From positions 1 to 64,000 of the forward strand of contig JAUXOA010000053.1 of NCBI GenBank assembly GCA_030682475.1: a stretch of 64,000 nt of DNA. Reading direction: 5' to 3'. The translations under genes were made by a program, and so were the position numbers. The stretch comes from Rhodoferax sp. GTDB taxonomy: Bacteria > Pseudomonadota > Gammaproteobacteria > Burkholderiales > Burkholderiaceae_C. A model generated the notes under the pieces. The model had not been told where the DNA came from, ran no database searches, and was given only the letters and a program-made list of their open reading frames with translations. Each line of letters begins with the position of its first letter. Within the stretch, counting starts at the first letter, position 1. Below, in pieces: positions 16,266 through 27,204 of this stretch.

Positions 16266-17378
16266 TCAGCGACTGGAGCGGTTCAGGTAGCGTTTTCGCC
16301 AGAAAAAGACCACCAGCCCTAACGCCGTCATCAGCATGAAGACCATGGCAAGCCAGAAGCCATAGGACTGGTGCAAAAGGGGGATGAATTCAAAGTTCAT
16401 GCCAAAAATGCCGGCAATCAGGTTCAGCGGCAGGAAGATGGCCGTGAGCACGGTGAGCGTGCGCATGATCTCGTTGGCGCGGTGGCTCTGGGCGCTGAAG
16501 TGCATTTGAACGGCGGTTTCCACGCTTTGCTCCAGCCGCCGCACATGGTGCACCACGCGCTCGATGTGCTCCAGCACGTCGCGGCTGCGTACTTGCAGCA
16601 GGTCGCGCTCGCGCTGACCGCCGGGCGTATCGGGATCGGGCCAGGTTTTGATGGCTTCGATCCAGTCCTGCACGGCAGAGCGCTGGTCTTCGCAGATCTC
16701 GTCCAGATGGTGCAGCGACAGCCGGGCATCCAGCAGGGCGGCCCAGTTGTTGAAGCGCGTCCTGGGGTTCAATAGTTGCGCTTGCCAATGGTCGAGCTGG
16801 TGGGTGAGCTCGCGTCGCAGTTCCAGGTAACCCTCCACCATCTGGTTGACGATGCGCAGCATCAGATCCGCCGGACTGCTGGGCAGGCGCGTTCCGGCGG
16901 CGTGGGACTGCGCAGACGCTGAATTCAGCAACTTGATGGCATAGGCATCACGCACCGCGCAGTCGGCGGGATGCACCGTCAACAGGATGTGATCAAACAC
17001 GGCAAACCCGACCGGGCTGGTGTCGATACGCCGCAGAATGGGGGGGCCGCCGCGCTTTGGCATATGACTCAAGGGCTGACCGGGTTGCGCCAGGCCGGTC
17101 TCAGTGCCGCCGGTGGCCAGGCGGCGAAACACCAGCACGTCGTACTGCGAGGTGTAGTCGTAGTGCGAGGGCAACTGCTGGTTCAGCAGGTCGGAAATAT
17201 GCAAGTCAACCAGTTGCATGCCACACAGCGCTTGCAACGCGGCCTGGATCTGCACCTGCATGCGCTCGAACTCTGCGCGCGCGCAGGCAATCCACAGGTA
17301 GCCGTGTTCTGGCAGTTGCAGATGGGTCAGACTGTCGGTCTCGGTAACGCTGCTGCCGTTGAGGGTGAAAATTCGCAT
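16266..17378 (-). CDS. CorA/ZntB-family divalent cation transporter
   Basis: This 370-residue protein has the CorA layout: a large cytosolic N-terminal domain and two C-terminal membrane segments. The family signature GMN is at 326-328 (AGIFGMNFEFIPLL), followed by the second segment YGFWLAMVFMLMTALGLVVF and a basic tail. Family members form pentamers moving Mg2+, Co2+ or Zn2+. The loop after GMN lacks the common MPEL sequence, which leans towards a ZntB-like branch, but the ion cannot be stated. Confidence 0.82.
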   Translation of the reverse strand: MRIFTLNGSSVTETDSLTHLQLPEHGYLWIACARAEFERMQVQIQAALQALCGMQLVDLHISDLLNQQLPSHYDYTSQYDVLVFRRLATGGTETGLAQPGQPLSHMPKRGGPPILRRIDTSPVGFAVFDHILLTVHPADCAVRDAYAIKLLNSASAQSHAAGTRLPSSPADLMLRIVNQMVEGYLELRRELTHQLDHWQAQLLNPRTRFNNWAALLDARLSLHHLDEICEDQRSAVQDWIEAIKTWPDPDTPGGQRERDLLQVRSRDVLEHIERVVHHVRRLEQSVETAVQMHFSAQSHRANEIMRTLTVLTAIFLPLNLIAGIFGMNFEFIPLLHQSYGFWLAMVFMLMTALGLVVFFWRKRYLNRSSR

Positions 17379-17428
17379 GGGATGCTCTTTTGCGCCAGCT
17401 TATGTTAAAAAACCAACTCTAGCTCGTG

Positions 17429-18490
<1,062 letters not shown>

Positions 18491-18525
18491 TTAGGAAGCT
18501 GGCGGAAAATATTTCGTTCAAAGGC

Positions 18526-18554
18526 TTGAAACGAGGCGCCAAGTTTGCTAGATT
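18526..18554 (+). promoter_or_regulatory. sigma-70-type promoter for the small RNA
   Basis: TTGAAA (526-531 of the 18.5-kb block) and TAGATT (549-554) are separated by exactly 17 bp. Each matches the consensus at most positions. The predicted transcription start, around 18561, falls at the GGGCAG that opens the first hairpin of the RNA below, and there is no ribosome-binding site or gene immediately downstream. Confidence 0.65.
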
Positions 18555-18560
18555 ACGCGT

Positions 18561-18658
18561 GGGCAGTTCTCTGCCTCCCGCTTTTCCTCCCTGAGCGGGG
18601 CCTTGATGTGTAACAGCAAATAGGCTTACCGCCCCAGCCCTCGTGCTGGGGTTTTTTT
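18561..18658 (+). ncRNA. candidate free-standing small RNA, about 98 nt
   Basis: The interval between a good promoter and an intrinsic terminator encodes no plausible protein and is rich in stems. A 5' hairpin GGCAG-TTCT-CTGCC is followed by CCCGCT pairing with AGCGGG around a pyrimidine-rich loop. Then comes a less structured segment (GATGTGTAACAGCAAATAGG) and a terminator hairpin. I cannot place it in a named family. A short 6S-like RNA or a Burkholderiales-specific regulator are candidates. It lies between hemB and hemJ, transcribed towards hemJ. Confidence 0.65.
18632..18658 (+). terminator. intrinsic terminator of the small RNA
   Basis: CCCCAGC pairs perfectly with GCTGGGG around a CCTCGT loop and is followed by seven T residues. 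It ends the candidate small RNA and would insulate the downstream hemJ gene from its promoter. Confidence 0.85.
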
Positions 18659-18700
18659 GACCCTGAATCTGTACCCTCATTCCGGATTTGAGTGGCTGTC

Positions 18701-18734
18701 ATGCCTGCCCCGGACTTGATCCGGGGTCCGGCAT
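18701..18734. repeat. REP-like palindrome upstream of hemJ
   Basis: A near-perfect dyad: ATGCC ... CCCCGGA-CTTGA-TCCGGGG ... GGCAT, with a seven-base inner stem, five-base loop and outer ATGCC/GGCAT arms. Elements of this appearance recur between genes in many proteobacterial genomes. Only one copy is seen in this window. With the small RNA it accounts for most of the 339-bp hemB-hemJ gap. Confidence 0.6.
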
Positions 18735-18802
18735 CCATGGATTGGGGGCCAAGCCCGCAACGACATCAACTGAGGTTTTTCGTCCCGGGCTAAACTGCGT
18801 TC

Positions 18803-19231
18803 ATGCTCTGGATTAAATCACTTCACATTGTTTTCGTCGCCAGTTGGTTTGCCGGTCTGTTCTACCTGCCGCGCATCTTTGTCAATTTGGCCATGGTGCC
18901 TGCGCAGTCGGTGGCTGAGCGTGAGCGGCTGTTATTGATGGCGCGCAAGCTGCTGCGTTTTTCAACCCTCATTGCGGTTCCGGCGTTGGGGCTGGGCGTG
19001 TGGCTTTGGGCCGGCTATGGCATTGGCTGGGGACCCGGCTATGGCTGGATGCACGCCAAGCTTTTCGTGGTTGTTTTGGCGCTGGCTTACCACCTCAGTT
19101 GTGGCGTCTTGCTGCGAAAATTTGTGGCCAATTGCAATACCCACAGCCACGTGTGGTACCGCTGGTATAACGAGGCTCCGGTGCTGCTGCTGCTGCTGGC
19201 GGTACTGCTGGTGGTGCTCAAACCGTTCTGA
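18803..19231 (+). CDS. hemJ: HemJ-type protoporphyrinogen IX oxidase (UPF0093)
   Basis: This 142-residue membrane protein has four predicted helices and matches the HemJ family. It starts MLWIKSLHIVFVASWFAGLFYLP with the conserved His8, has MHAKLFVV with the conserved Lys86, and ends with a WYNEAPVLLLL segment. HemJ oxidises protoporphyrinogen IX to protoporphyrin IX in the inner membrane in bacteria lacking HemG and HemY. Its closeness to hemB supports a heme role. The VanZ gene follows 3 bp after its stop. Confidence 0.85.
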   Translation: MLWIKSLHIVFVASWFAGLFYLPRIFVNLAMVPAQSVAERERLLLMARKLLRFSTLIAVPALGLGVWLWAGYGIGWGPGYGWMHAKLFVVVLALAYHLSCGVLLRKFVANCNTHSHVWYRWYNEAPVLLLLLAVLLVVLKPF

Positions 19232-19234
19232 ACC

Positions 19235-20338
19235 GTGGCGTCGAGGCACAAAACTTCGGCATGGCCCTTCGCGTTGATCTGCGTCGGGCTCATTTTTTAC
19301 GCCAGTCTGTATCCTTTTGCCGATTGGCGTTACCAGGGCATCGTGCCATGGGCTTTTTTAGGCAGCCCGTTCCCCAAATACTGGACTGGTTTTGATGTGG
19401 CGGCCAATGTGCTGGGTTACCTGCCGCTCGGTTTTTTACTGGTGCTCAGTGCGCTGCGCACCGGACGAGCGCAGTACGCCGTCGGTCTGACGACGCTGGT
19501 GGCGGGCGTTCTGTCGCTGACGATGGAGTCGCTGCAAAGCTATTTGCCAGCCCGTGTGCCTTCCAATGTGGATCTGGCACTCAATATGCTGGGCGCGTGG
19601 CTGGGCGCCCTGTTGGCCTGGGGGATGGAAAAATTGGGGGTTATTGACCGGTGGAGCATTTTCAGGGCGCGCTGGTTTGTGGCGGATGCGCGGGGTGGCC
19701 TGGTGCTGTTGGCATTGTGGCCACTGGCCTTGTTGTTCCCGGCAGCGGTGCCGTTTGGGCTCGGCCAGGTGCTGGAACGGCTGGAGGCGGCTTTGGCGGA
19801 CGCGCTGGAGGAGACTCCATTTCTGGACTGGTTACCGGTGCGGGATATCGAACTACAGCCCCTGGTGCCTGGCGTCGAGCTGGTCTGTGTCATGCTGGGC
19901 GTGCTGATTCCGTGCCTGCTCGGTTTTTGCATCATCCGCTCGGTCGGACGAAGAGCCCTGTTTTTGCTGCTGGTGTTCACCCTCGGCATCGGCGCTACAG
20001 CGCTTTCGGCCGCTTTGAGTTACGGCCCGGAGCACGCCTGGGCGTGGTTCAGTTTGCCGGTCAAAGCGGGCTTGGTCACTGCGCTGGTTTGGGTAATTTT
20101 GCTGCTGTGGGTGCCGCTGCGTGCAAGTGCTGCCCTGGTGTTGCTGGCGCTGGGCATCTACCTCAGCCTGCTCAACCAGGTGCCGACCAGCCCTTACTTT
20201 GCGCAAACATTGTTCACTTGGGAGCAGGGACGCTTTATCCGCTTTCACGGACTGGCGCAGTGGCTGGGGTGGCTCTGGCCCTATGCCGTGTTGGTGTATA
20301 TGTTGCTGCGGGTCTGGGGGCGGGAGCCGAAAAACTAG
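19235..20338 (+). CDS. VanZ-family membrane protein
   Basis: The GTG at 19235, just after the hemJ stop, starts a 367-residue integral membrane protein with about nine to ten hydrophobic segments. The N-terminal third has the VanZ-like pattern: FYASLYPFADWR, a FDVAANVLGYLPLGFLL segment with the conserved Asn and Pro, and SLTMESLQSYLPARVPSNVDLALN. The C-terminal two thirds is extra membrane domain without recognised family. VanZ homologues are linked to glycopeptide tolerance in Gram-positives, but the function in proteobacteria is unknown. Confidence 0.8.
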   Translation: MASRHKTSAWPFALICVGLIFYASLYPFADWRYQGIVPWAFLGSPFPKYWTGFDVAANVLGYLPLGFLLVLSALRTGRAQYAVGLTTLVAGVLSLTMESLQSYLPARVPSNVDLALNMLGAWLGALLAWGMEKLGVIDRWSIFRARWFVADARGGLVLLALWPLALLFPAAVPFGLGQVLERLEAALADALEETPFLDWLPVRDIELQPLVPGVELVCVMLGVLIPCLLGFCIIRSVGRRALFLLLVFTLGIGATALSAALSYGPEHAWAWFSLPVKAGLVTALVWVILLLWVPLRASAALVLLALGIYLSLLNQVPTSPYFAQTLFTWEQGRFIRFHGLAQWLGWLWPYAVLVYMLLRVWGREPKN

Positions 20339-20347
20339 AATCCCCCC

Positions 20348-20719
20348 ATGACTGACAAAAAATGCGACGACCAGGGCGGCGTCGGCCTTGATGCTCCGCC
20401 GGTGAATTCCTACTACGAGCGGCACATCTTCTTTTGCCTCAATGAGCGAAAGAATGGTGAAGAATGCTGTACCCAGCAGCAGGCGCAAGAAGGGTTTGAT
20501 CGCTGCAAGAGCCAGATCAAGGCGGCCGGCCTGGCCGGCCCGGGCCAGGTGCGGGTCAACAAGGCGGGCTGTCTGGACCGGTGCGCCGCCGGCCCGGTGG
20601 CGGTGGTTTATCCGGAGGCGGTCTGGTATACCTATGTGGACCACCATGACATCGACGAAATCGTCGAGTCGCACCTGAAAAACGGCAAAGTGGTGGAGCG
20701 TTTGCGCATTCTCCTATGA
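20348..20719 (+). CDS. thioredoxin-like [2Fe-2S] ferredoxin
   Basis: This 123-residue cytosolic protein resembles thioredoxin-fold [2Fe-2S] ferredoxins. Cys30 in HIFFCLNER, Cys40/Cys41 in GEECCTQQ, Cys75 and Cys79 in NKAGCLDRCAAGP are the likely cluster ligands. The VRVNKAGCLDRCAAGPVAVVYPE stretch (shown in parts: VRVNKAGCLD, AAGPVAVV) is typical. The electron partner is unknown. Its last four bases overlap the start of the D,D-carboxypeptidase gene, suggesting co-translation. Confidence 0.87.
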   Translation: MTDKKCDDQGGVGLDAPPVNSYYERHIFFCLNERKNGEECCTQQQAQEGFDRCKSQIKAAGLAGPGQVRVNKAGCLDRCAAGPVAVVYPEAVWYTYVDHHDIDEIVESHLKNGKVVERLRILL

Positions 20720-21900
20720 AAACCCTTCTTTTTCCCCTCATTGCCGCTGCCTGTTTCTCGGTTGCAGCGCAAAGCCCACAAGCACCCGAAATTGCCGCGC
20801 GCTCTTACCTGTTGTTTGATGTCACGGCGAATCAGCTGCTGGCGGAAAAAGACATTGATGTTCCGGTAGAACCCGCCTCGCTGACCAAGTTGATGTCGGC
20901 CTATCTGGTTTTCGATGCCTTGCGCAGCAAGAAAATAGACCTCAAGCAAACGCTGTCAGTTAGCGAACGCGCCTGGAAAATGCCGGGTTCGCGCATGTTC
21001 ATCGACCCCAAAATGAGGGTGCCGGTGGAAGACCTCATCAAAGGCATGATCGTGCAAAGCGGCAACGATGCCACCATGGCGCTGGCCGAAGGCGTGGGCG
21101 GCACGGCCGAGCGCTTCGTGCAACTCATGAATGAGCAGGCCAAGGCGCTGGGGATGAAGTCCACCAGCTACAAAAACCCGGAGGGGCTGACCGAGGCCGG
21201 TCACACCACCACCGCACGTGACCTCAGCATCCTGGCCACCCGGCTGATACGCGATTTTCCGGATTTCGTGGCCTACTATGCCATCAAGAAGTACCGCTAC
21301 GAGGGAACACCGGCGGCCAATGAAAGCAACCGCAACCTGCTGCTGTTTCGCGACCCTTCGGTGGACGGCTTGAAAACCGGCTACACCGATGCTGCCGGTT
21401 ATTGCCTCATCGCCACCGCCCGGCGCGACTCCTCCAGCCTGGGAACGCCGGGTGCTGCCGCTGGTTCGCCGGGCGCGACAGGAAGCCGCCGCCTCCTGTC
21501 CATCGTGTTGGGTGCGGCAAGCGAGAACGCCCGTGCCAACGAGTCCCAGAAGCTGCTGAACTGGGGCTATACCGCTTTTGAAGCGGTCAAACTGTTTGAT
21601 GCCAACCAGGCCGTTGTGTCCCCGCCGATCTGGAAAGGAAAGAGTGCAACGGTCAAACTGGGGAGTCCGCAGGCAGTCGTGGTCGCCGTTCCCACAGGAA
21701 GTGCGGGCAAGCTCAAAACGCAGGTGCTTCGCCCCGATCCTCTGGTGGCCCCCTTTGCCAAGGGCCAACAGGTGGCCACCCTGAAGGTCAGTAGCGGGGA
21801 GCAGTCGCTGGTTGATGTGCCATTGGTCGTTTTGGAGGCTGTTGAGCAAGCCGGCGTGCTGGGTCGCGCGTGGGATGCTGTCCGGCTGTGGATTAAATGA
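20716..21900 (+). CDS. D-alanyl-D-alanine carboxypeptidase (PBP5/6 type)
   Basis: This 394-residue exported serine peptidase removes the terminal D-Ala from peptidoglycan pentapeptides. It has a signal peptide cleaved after VAAQ or nearby, the SxxK motif SLTK at 55-58, SGN at 115-117 and KTG at 220-222, followed by a PBP5_C beta domain. The C-terminus AWDAVRLWIK is a short amphipathic anchor. A Ser/Gly/Ala-rich insertion of about 20 residues (LGTPGAAAGSPGATGS) lies after KTG in a surface loop. Whether it is DacA or DacC cannot be told. Confidence 0.92.
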   Translation: MKTLLFPLIAAACFSVAAQSPQAPEIAARSYLLFDVTANQLLAEKDIDVPVEPASLTKLMSAYLVFDALRSKKIDLKQTLSVSERAWKMPGSRMFIDPKMRVPVEDLIKGMIVQSGNDATMALAEGVGGTAERFVQLMNEQAKALGMKSTSYKNPEGLTEAGHTTTARDLSILATRLIRDFPDFVAYYAIKKYRYEGTPAANESNRNLLLFRDPSVDGLKTGYTDAAGYCLIATARRDSSSLGTPGAAAGSPGATGSRRLLSIVLGAASENARANESQKLLNWGYTAFEAVKLFDANQAVVSPPIWKGKSATVKLGSPQAVVVAVPTGSAGKLKTQVLRPDPLVAPFAKGQQVATLKVSSGEQSLVDVPLVVLEAVEQAGVLGRAWDAVRLWIK

Positions 21901-21914
21901 TGTGGATTAAATGA

Positions 21915-21943
21915 TTGCAGGAAAACCCTTGACCTGCTATAGT
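21915..21943 (+). promoter_or_regulatory. probable promoter of the str operon
   Basis: TATAGT at 938-943 of the 21.9-kb block makes a good -10 box; TTGCAG at 915-920 lies 17 bp upstream as a weak -35. A TTGACC at 929 is too close to serve with this -10. The leader to the rpsL start is about 90 nt, rich in GAAT/GAAG repeats (GGAATTCCCGAAGGGATTC), and no gene lies in it. Confidence 0.45.
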
Positions 21944-22039
21944 CGAAGGCTTTTCGGAATTCCCGAAGGGATTCACGTTTTCGAAGTATTCAAGTTTTAA
22001 CTACCAAAATAGTTAACAAACGTTGAGGGACGTTTTTCA

Positions 22040-22417
22040 ATGCCAACCATTAATCAATTAGTACGTCAGGGGCGCGAGGTCGAAACGATCAAGTCCAAAA
22101 GCCCTGCGATGCAGAACTCTCCGCAGCGGCGCGGTGTGTGCACCCGTGTCTACACCACAACGCCCAAAAAACCAAACTCGGCTCTGCGTAAAGTCGCCAA
22201 AGTGCGTCTGACCAATGGGTTCGAAGTTATTTCCTACATCGGCGGCGAAGGCCACAACCTGCAGGAACACAGCGTGGTGCTGGTTCGCGGCGGTCGTGTC
22301 AAGGATCTGCCGGGTGTGCGTTACCACATCGTGCGTGGTTCGCTCGACTTGCAAGGCGTGAAAGACCGCAAGCAGTCGCGCTCCAAGTACGGCGCCAAGA
22401 AGCCAAAGGCCAAATAA
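22040..22417 (+). CDS. rpsL: 30S ribosomal protein S12
   Basis: S12, 125 residues, sits at the decoding centre. The [15 protein letters not shown] segment and [11 protein letters not shown] loop are intact, with lysines at the positions where streptomycin resistance mutations fall, so the wild-type sensitive sequence is present. It is the first gene of the str operon (rpsL-rpsG-fusA-tuf). Confidence 0.98.
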
Positions 22418-22568
22418 GCCAGGGCTTGTCCAGTCAAAAAAGGTGCTGTTTCCCGCGTGGCGCGGTGGTTCGGCGTAGTGACCCGCTATTGGGTCGAGTA
22501 AGTGAAAACCAGAATGGTTTTCGCGGTGGTCTAAAGACCATCAACTGAAGCAATTAAGAGGTGAAAAA

Positions 22569-23042
22569 ATGCCACGTCGTCGCGAAGTCCCTAAACGTGA
22601 AATCCTGCCGGACCCGAAATTCGGCAATGTCGAGCTGTCCAAGTTCATGAACGTGATCATGGAAGGCGGCAAAAAAGCGGTTGCCGAGCGCATTATTTAT
22701 GGTGCGCTTGAGCAGATCGAGAAAAAGAACCCCGGCAAAGACCCGGTTGAAGCTTTCACCATGGCCATCAATAACGTCAAGCCCATGGTGGAAGTCAAAT
22801 CCCGCCGTGTCGGTGGCGCCAACTACCAGGTGCCGGTTGAAGTGCGACCGGTTCGCCGTTTGGCCCTGTCCATGCGCTGGATTAAAGAAGCCGCCCGCAA
22901 GCGTGGCGAGAAATCCATGGCATTGCGTTTGGCCAATGAGCTGATGGAAGCCACCGAAGGCCGTGGCGGTGCCATGAAGAAGCGTGACGAAGTTCACCGT
23001 ATGGCGGAGGCGAACAAAGCGTTCTCCCACTTCCGCTTCTAA
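22569..23042 (+). CDS. rpsG: 30S ribosomal protein S7
   Basis: S7, 157 residues, nucleates assembly of the 30S head. The start [20 protein letters not shown] and the central [17 protein letters not shown] segment are standard. An AAGAGGTG ribosome-binding site precedes the ATG. A 151-bp spacer separates it from rpsL and a structured spacer separates it from fusA. Confidence 0.98.
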   Translation: MPRRREVPKREILPDPKFGNVELSKFMNVIMEGGKKAVAERIIYGALEQIEKKNPGKDPVEAFTMAINNVKPMVEVKSRRVGGANYQVPVEVRPVRRLALSMRWIKEAARKRGEKSMALRLANELMEATEGRGGAMKKRDEVHRMAEANKAFSHFRF

Positions 23043-23055
23043 AGAACGGCTACTG

Positions 23056-23133
23056 CGCGGCCTTCATACGTCGTTGCAGTCCCTTGTCGTGCTTGTAGCA
23101 CTGCCTGCGGGACTGCGCCTAGTCTGAAAGCCG
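23056..23133. repeat. large nested palindrome between rpsG and fusA
   Basis: Three stems are nested. The outer arms GCGGCCTTCA and TGAAAGCCGC pair with one mismatch. Inside, GCAGTCCC (076-083 of the 23-kb block) pairs with GGGACTGC (109-116). In the loop, GTGCT-TGT-AGCAC forms a further hairpin. No T-run follows. It may be a dispersed Comamonadaceae-type repeat or an RNA processing site within the str operon transcript. Confidence 0.6.
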
Positions 23134-23206
23134 CTCGCTACGCCGCCGGGGCCACAAGCTCTATGAACGACGTTTTGAAGAAATCAAGGACAACCAAGGA
23201 TCCATC

Positions 23207-25309
23207 ATGGCTCGCCATACCCCCATTGAGCGCTATCGCAATATTGGCATTTCGGCCCACATTGACGCCGGTAAAACCACCACCACTGAGCGCGTTCTTT
23301 TTTATACCGGTGTGAACCACAAGATTGGTGAAGTGCACGACGGCGCAGCCACCATGGACTGGATGGAGCAGGAGCAAGAGCGTGGCATCACGATCACGTC
23401 CGCTGCGACCACCTGTTTCTGGAAGGGCATGGAAACGAATTTCGCAGAGCACCGTATCAACATCATCGATACCCCCGGCCACGTGGACTTCACCATTGAG
23501 GTCGAGCGTTCCATGCGCGTGCTGGACGGTGCCTGCATGGTGTATTGCGCTGTCGGTGGCGTGCAGCCCCAGTCCGAGACGGTCTGGCGCCAGGCCAACA
23601 AGTACAAGGTGCCGCGTCTGGCCTTTGTCAACAAGATGGACCGCACCGGTGCCAATTTCTTCAAGGTCGTGGAGCAGATGAGGTTGCGCCTCAAGGCCAG
23701 CCCGGTGCCGGTCGTGATCCCGATTGGCGCTGAAGAAAACTTCACCGGCGTGGTGGATCTGATCAAAATGAAGGCCATCATCTGGGACGAAGCGTCCCAG
23801 GGCATGAAGTTTGAATACAAGGAAATCCCCGCCGCGTTGTTGCCCTTGGCCAAAGAGTGGCGCGAGAAAATGGTGGAGGCTGCGGCTGAAGCGTCCGAAG
23901 AGTTCATGAACAAGTACCTTGAAGAAGGTGACTTGACGGAAGACGAAATCAAGCTGGGTATTCGAACGCGCACTATTGCCAGCGAAATCCAGCCCATGCT
24001 GTGCGGCTCGGCGTTCAAGAACAAGGGTGTGCAGCGCATGCTGGATGCAGTGATTGAGTTCATGCCGTCACCGGTTGACATTCCGCCGGTGAAGGGTACC
24101 GACGAAGATGAGGTGCCCGTCACCCGCAAGGCCGACGATAGCGAGAAGTTTTCTGCATTGGCGTTCAAGTTGATGACCGACCCCTTTGTCGGTCAGTTGA
24201 CTTTCGTCCGTGTCTATTCCGGTGTGCTGAAGAAAGGTGACAGCGTTTACAACCCAATCCGTGGCAAAAAAGAGCGCATCGGGCGGATTGTGCAAATGCA
24301 TGCCAACAACCGCCAGGAAGTGAGTGAAATCCGTGCCGGCGATATCGCAGCCTGCGTCGGTTTGAAAGACGTCACTACCGGCGAAACTCTGTGTGACCCC
24401 GGTGCGATCATCATGCTGGAACGCATGGTGTTCCCGGAGCCGGTGATTACGCAGGCGGTGGAGCCCAAGACCAAAGTCGATCAGGAAAAAATGGGTATCG
24501 CGTTGCAGCGTTTGGCGCAAGAAGATCCTTCGTTCCGCGTTAAAACGGATGAAGAGTCAGGCCAGACCCTGATCGCCGGCATGGGCGAGTTGCACCTCGA
24601 AATCATTGTTGACCGCATGAAACGTGAATTTGGCGTTGAAGCCAACGTCGGCAAGCCGCAAGTGGCCTACCGCGAAACCATTCGCAAGACGGTGGAAGAC
24701 GCTGAAGGCAAGTTCGTGCGTCAATCGGGCGGCAAGGGCCAATACGGTCACGTGGTGCTCAAGATTGAGCCGAACGAACCCGGCAAGGGCATTCAGTTCA
24801 TCGACGCCATCAAGGGCGGTGTGGTTCCGCGCGAATACATTCCGGCGGTCGAAAAAGGCATTCACGAGGCAGTGACCTCAGGCGTGCTGGCCGGTTACCC
24901 GGTGGTGGACGTCAAGGTCACGCTGCACTTCGGTTCCTACCACGATGTGGACTCGAACGAGAACGCCTTCAAGATGGCGGCCATCTTCGGTTTCAAGGAT
25001 GGTTGCCGCAAAGCCAGTCCGGTCATTCTGGAGCCCATGATGGCGGTGGAAGTTGAAACCCCGGAAGACTACGCTGGCAACGTGATGGGCGATTTGTCCT
25101 CACGTCGCGGTATGGTGCAGGGCATGGAAGACATGATGGGGGGTGGCAAGGCCATCAAAGCGGAAGTCCCCTTGTCTGAAATGTTTGGCTATTCAACGAC
25201 TCTTCGCTCCATGTCACAAGGCCGCGCGACCTACACCATGGAATTCAAGCATTACACCGAAGCGCCGCGTAACGTGTCCGAAGCCATCATGGCGGCGAGG
25301 GCTAAGTAA
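23207..25309 (+). CDS. fusA: elongation factor G
   Basis: EF-G, 700 residues, is the GTPase that translocates tRNAs and mRNA on the ribosome. Domain I has the P-loop [17 protein letters not shown] and NKMD motifs. Domains II to V follow in order, ending in a [12 protein letters not shown] segment. Length and motifs are standard for the fusA located between rpsG and tuf. Confidence 0.98.
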   Translation: MARHTPIERYRNIGISAHIDAGKTTTTERVLFYTGVNHKIGEVHDGAATMDWMEQEQERGITITSAATTCFWKGMETNFAEHRINIIDTPGHVDFTIEVERSMRVLDGACMVYCAVGGVQPQSETVWRQANKYKVPRLAFVNKMDRTGANFFKVVEQMRLRLKASPVPVVIPIGAEENFTGVVDLIKMKAIIWDEASQGMKFEYKEIPAALLPLAKEWREKMVEAAAEASEEFMNKYLEEGDLTEDEIKLGIRTRTIASEIQPMLCGSAFKNKGVQRMLDAVIEFMPSPVDIPPVKGTDEDEVPVTRKADDSEKFSALAFKLMTDPFVGQLTFVRVYSGVLKKGDSVYNPIRGKKERIGRIVQMHANNRQEVSEIRAGDIAACVGLKDVTTGETLCDPGAIIMLERMVFPEPVITQAVEPKTKVDQEKMGIALQRLAQEDPSFRVKTDEESGQTLIAGMGELHLEIIVDRMKREFGVEANVGKPQVAYRETIRKTVEDAEGKFVRQSGGKGQYGHVVLKIEPNEPGKGIQFIDAIKGGVVPREYIPAVEKGIHEAVTSGVLAGYPVVDVKVTLHFGSYHDVDSNENAFKMAAIFGFKDGCRKASPVILEPMMAVEVETPEDYAGNVMGDLSSRRGMVQGMEDMMGGGKAIKAEVPLSEMFGYSTTLRSMSQGRATYTMEFKHYTEAPRNVSEAIMAARAK

Positions 25310-25315
25310 ACAGCC

Positions 25316-25363
25316 TCGGGGACAGACCAAGAAATTGCGTAGCAATTTTTGCTCTGTCCCCGA
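25316..25363 (-). repeat. GGACAGA/TCTGTCC dyad element, copy 1 (minus orientation)
   Basis: The arms TCGGGGACAGA and TCTGTCCCCGA are perfect complements. Inside is a second perfect stem, AAATTGC-GTA-GCAATTT. It lies 7 bp after the fusA stop and belongs to the family also found at 32226, 34183 and 53077. Read on the minus strand it starts GGGGACAGAGC and ends GGTCTGTCC like the others. It may act as a processing or termination structure between fusA and tuf. Confidence 0.75.
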
Positions 25364-25489
25364 CGAACTAGACTGATTAGATGAACCTGTCTGCGATTTC
25401 GCACCCCGAGCTGCCCGTGGCAAGGGACACCGTGACGAACTGCAAACATTAAACCAATCCACGGGAATTTGCTCTTTGGAGAATTGAAC

Positions 25490-26680
<1,191 letters not shown>

Positions 26681-26689
26681 GGAACTACC

Positions 26690-27004
26690 ATGGCTACCAA
26701 ACAAAAAATCCGCATTCGTCTGAAGGCTTTTGACTACAAACTTATCGACCAATCGGCCGCCGAGATTGTGGACACCGCCAAGCGCACTGGCGCCATTGTC
26801 AAGGGCCCGGTGCCCTTGCCAACGCGCATGAAGCGTTTCGACATTCTGCGTTCGCCGCACGTCAACAAGACCAGTCGTGACCAGTTTGAAATCCGCACCC
26901 ACCAGCGCCTGATGGACATCATTGACCCGACCGACAAAACCGTTGATGCGTTGATGAAGCTTGACCTGCCGGCTGGCGTGGACGTTGAGATCAAGCTGCA
27001 GTAA
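26690..27004 (+). CDS. rpsJ: 30S ribosomal protein S10
   Basis: S10, 104 residues, takes part in the 30S head and in NusB-dependent antitermination. It begins [19 protein letters not shown] and has the standard [13 protein letters not shown] segment. It starts 9 bp after tuf, so here it is the tail of the str operon; a 200-bp gap with its own promoter-like site separates it from rplC. Confidence 0.98.
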   Translation: MATKQKIRIRLKAFDYKLIDQSAAEIVDTAKRTGAIVKGPVPLPTRMKRFDILRSPHVNKTSRDQFEIRTHQRLMDIIDPTDKTVDALMKLDLPAGVDVEIKLQ

Positions 27005-27062
27005 ACCGCAAGGGGTTTCGGTGTAAGCCGGAGTCCCTTGAAAATTTGGGTATCGAATGGAC

Positions 27063-27091
27063 TTGCATGAAAAAGCAGTTCGGGATATACT
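27063..27091 (+). promoter_or_regulatory. promoter of the rplC operon, downstream of rpsJ
   Basis: TTGCAT (063-068 of the 27-kb block) and TATACT (086-091) are spaced by exactly 17 bp, a good sigma-70 match. Transcription would start near 27098, leaving a leader of about 107 nt before rplC that could hold an autoregulatory structure for a ribosomal protein such as L4. The 27005-27204 gap has no gene. Confidence 0.65.
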
Positions 27092-27204
27092 CAAAGGCTT
27101 CGCTGGAAATGCCATGCTTTTTCGGTGGAGTTTTATCAACAGTCTTTCACGCAAAAACGCTGTAGCCAATTGAAGTTGCAGCGGTGAGAGTTACGGAGAA
27201 AATA

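Noticed and set aside
18561-18658. Naming the small RNA 6S or SRP RNA
   Set aside because: Length and motifs do not clearly fit either; without a covariance search a name would be a guess.
21929-21957. TTGACC as the -35 box of the str promoter
   Set aside because: No acceptable -10 box lies 16 to 18 bp downstream; TATAGT is only 3 bp away, so TTGCAG with 17-bp spacing is preferred.
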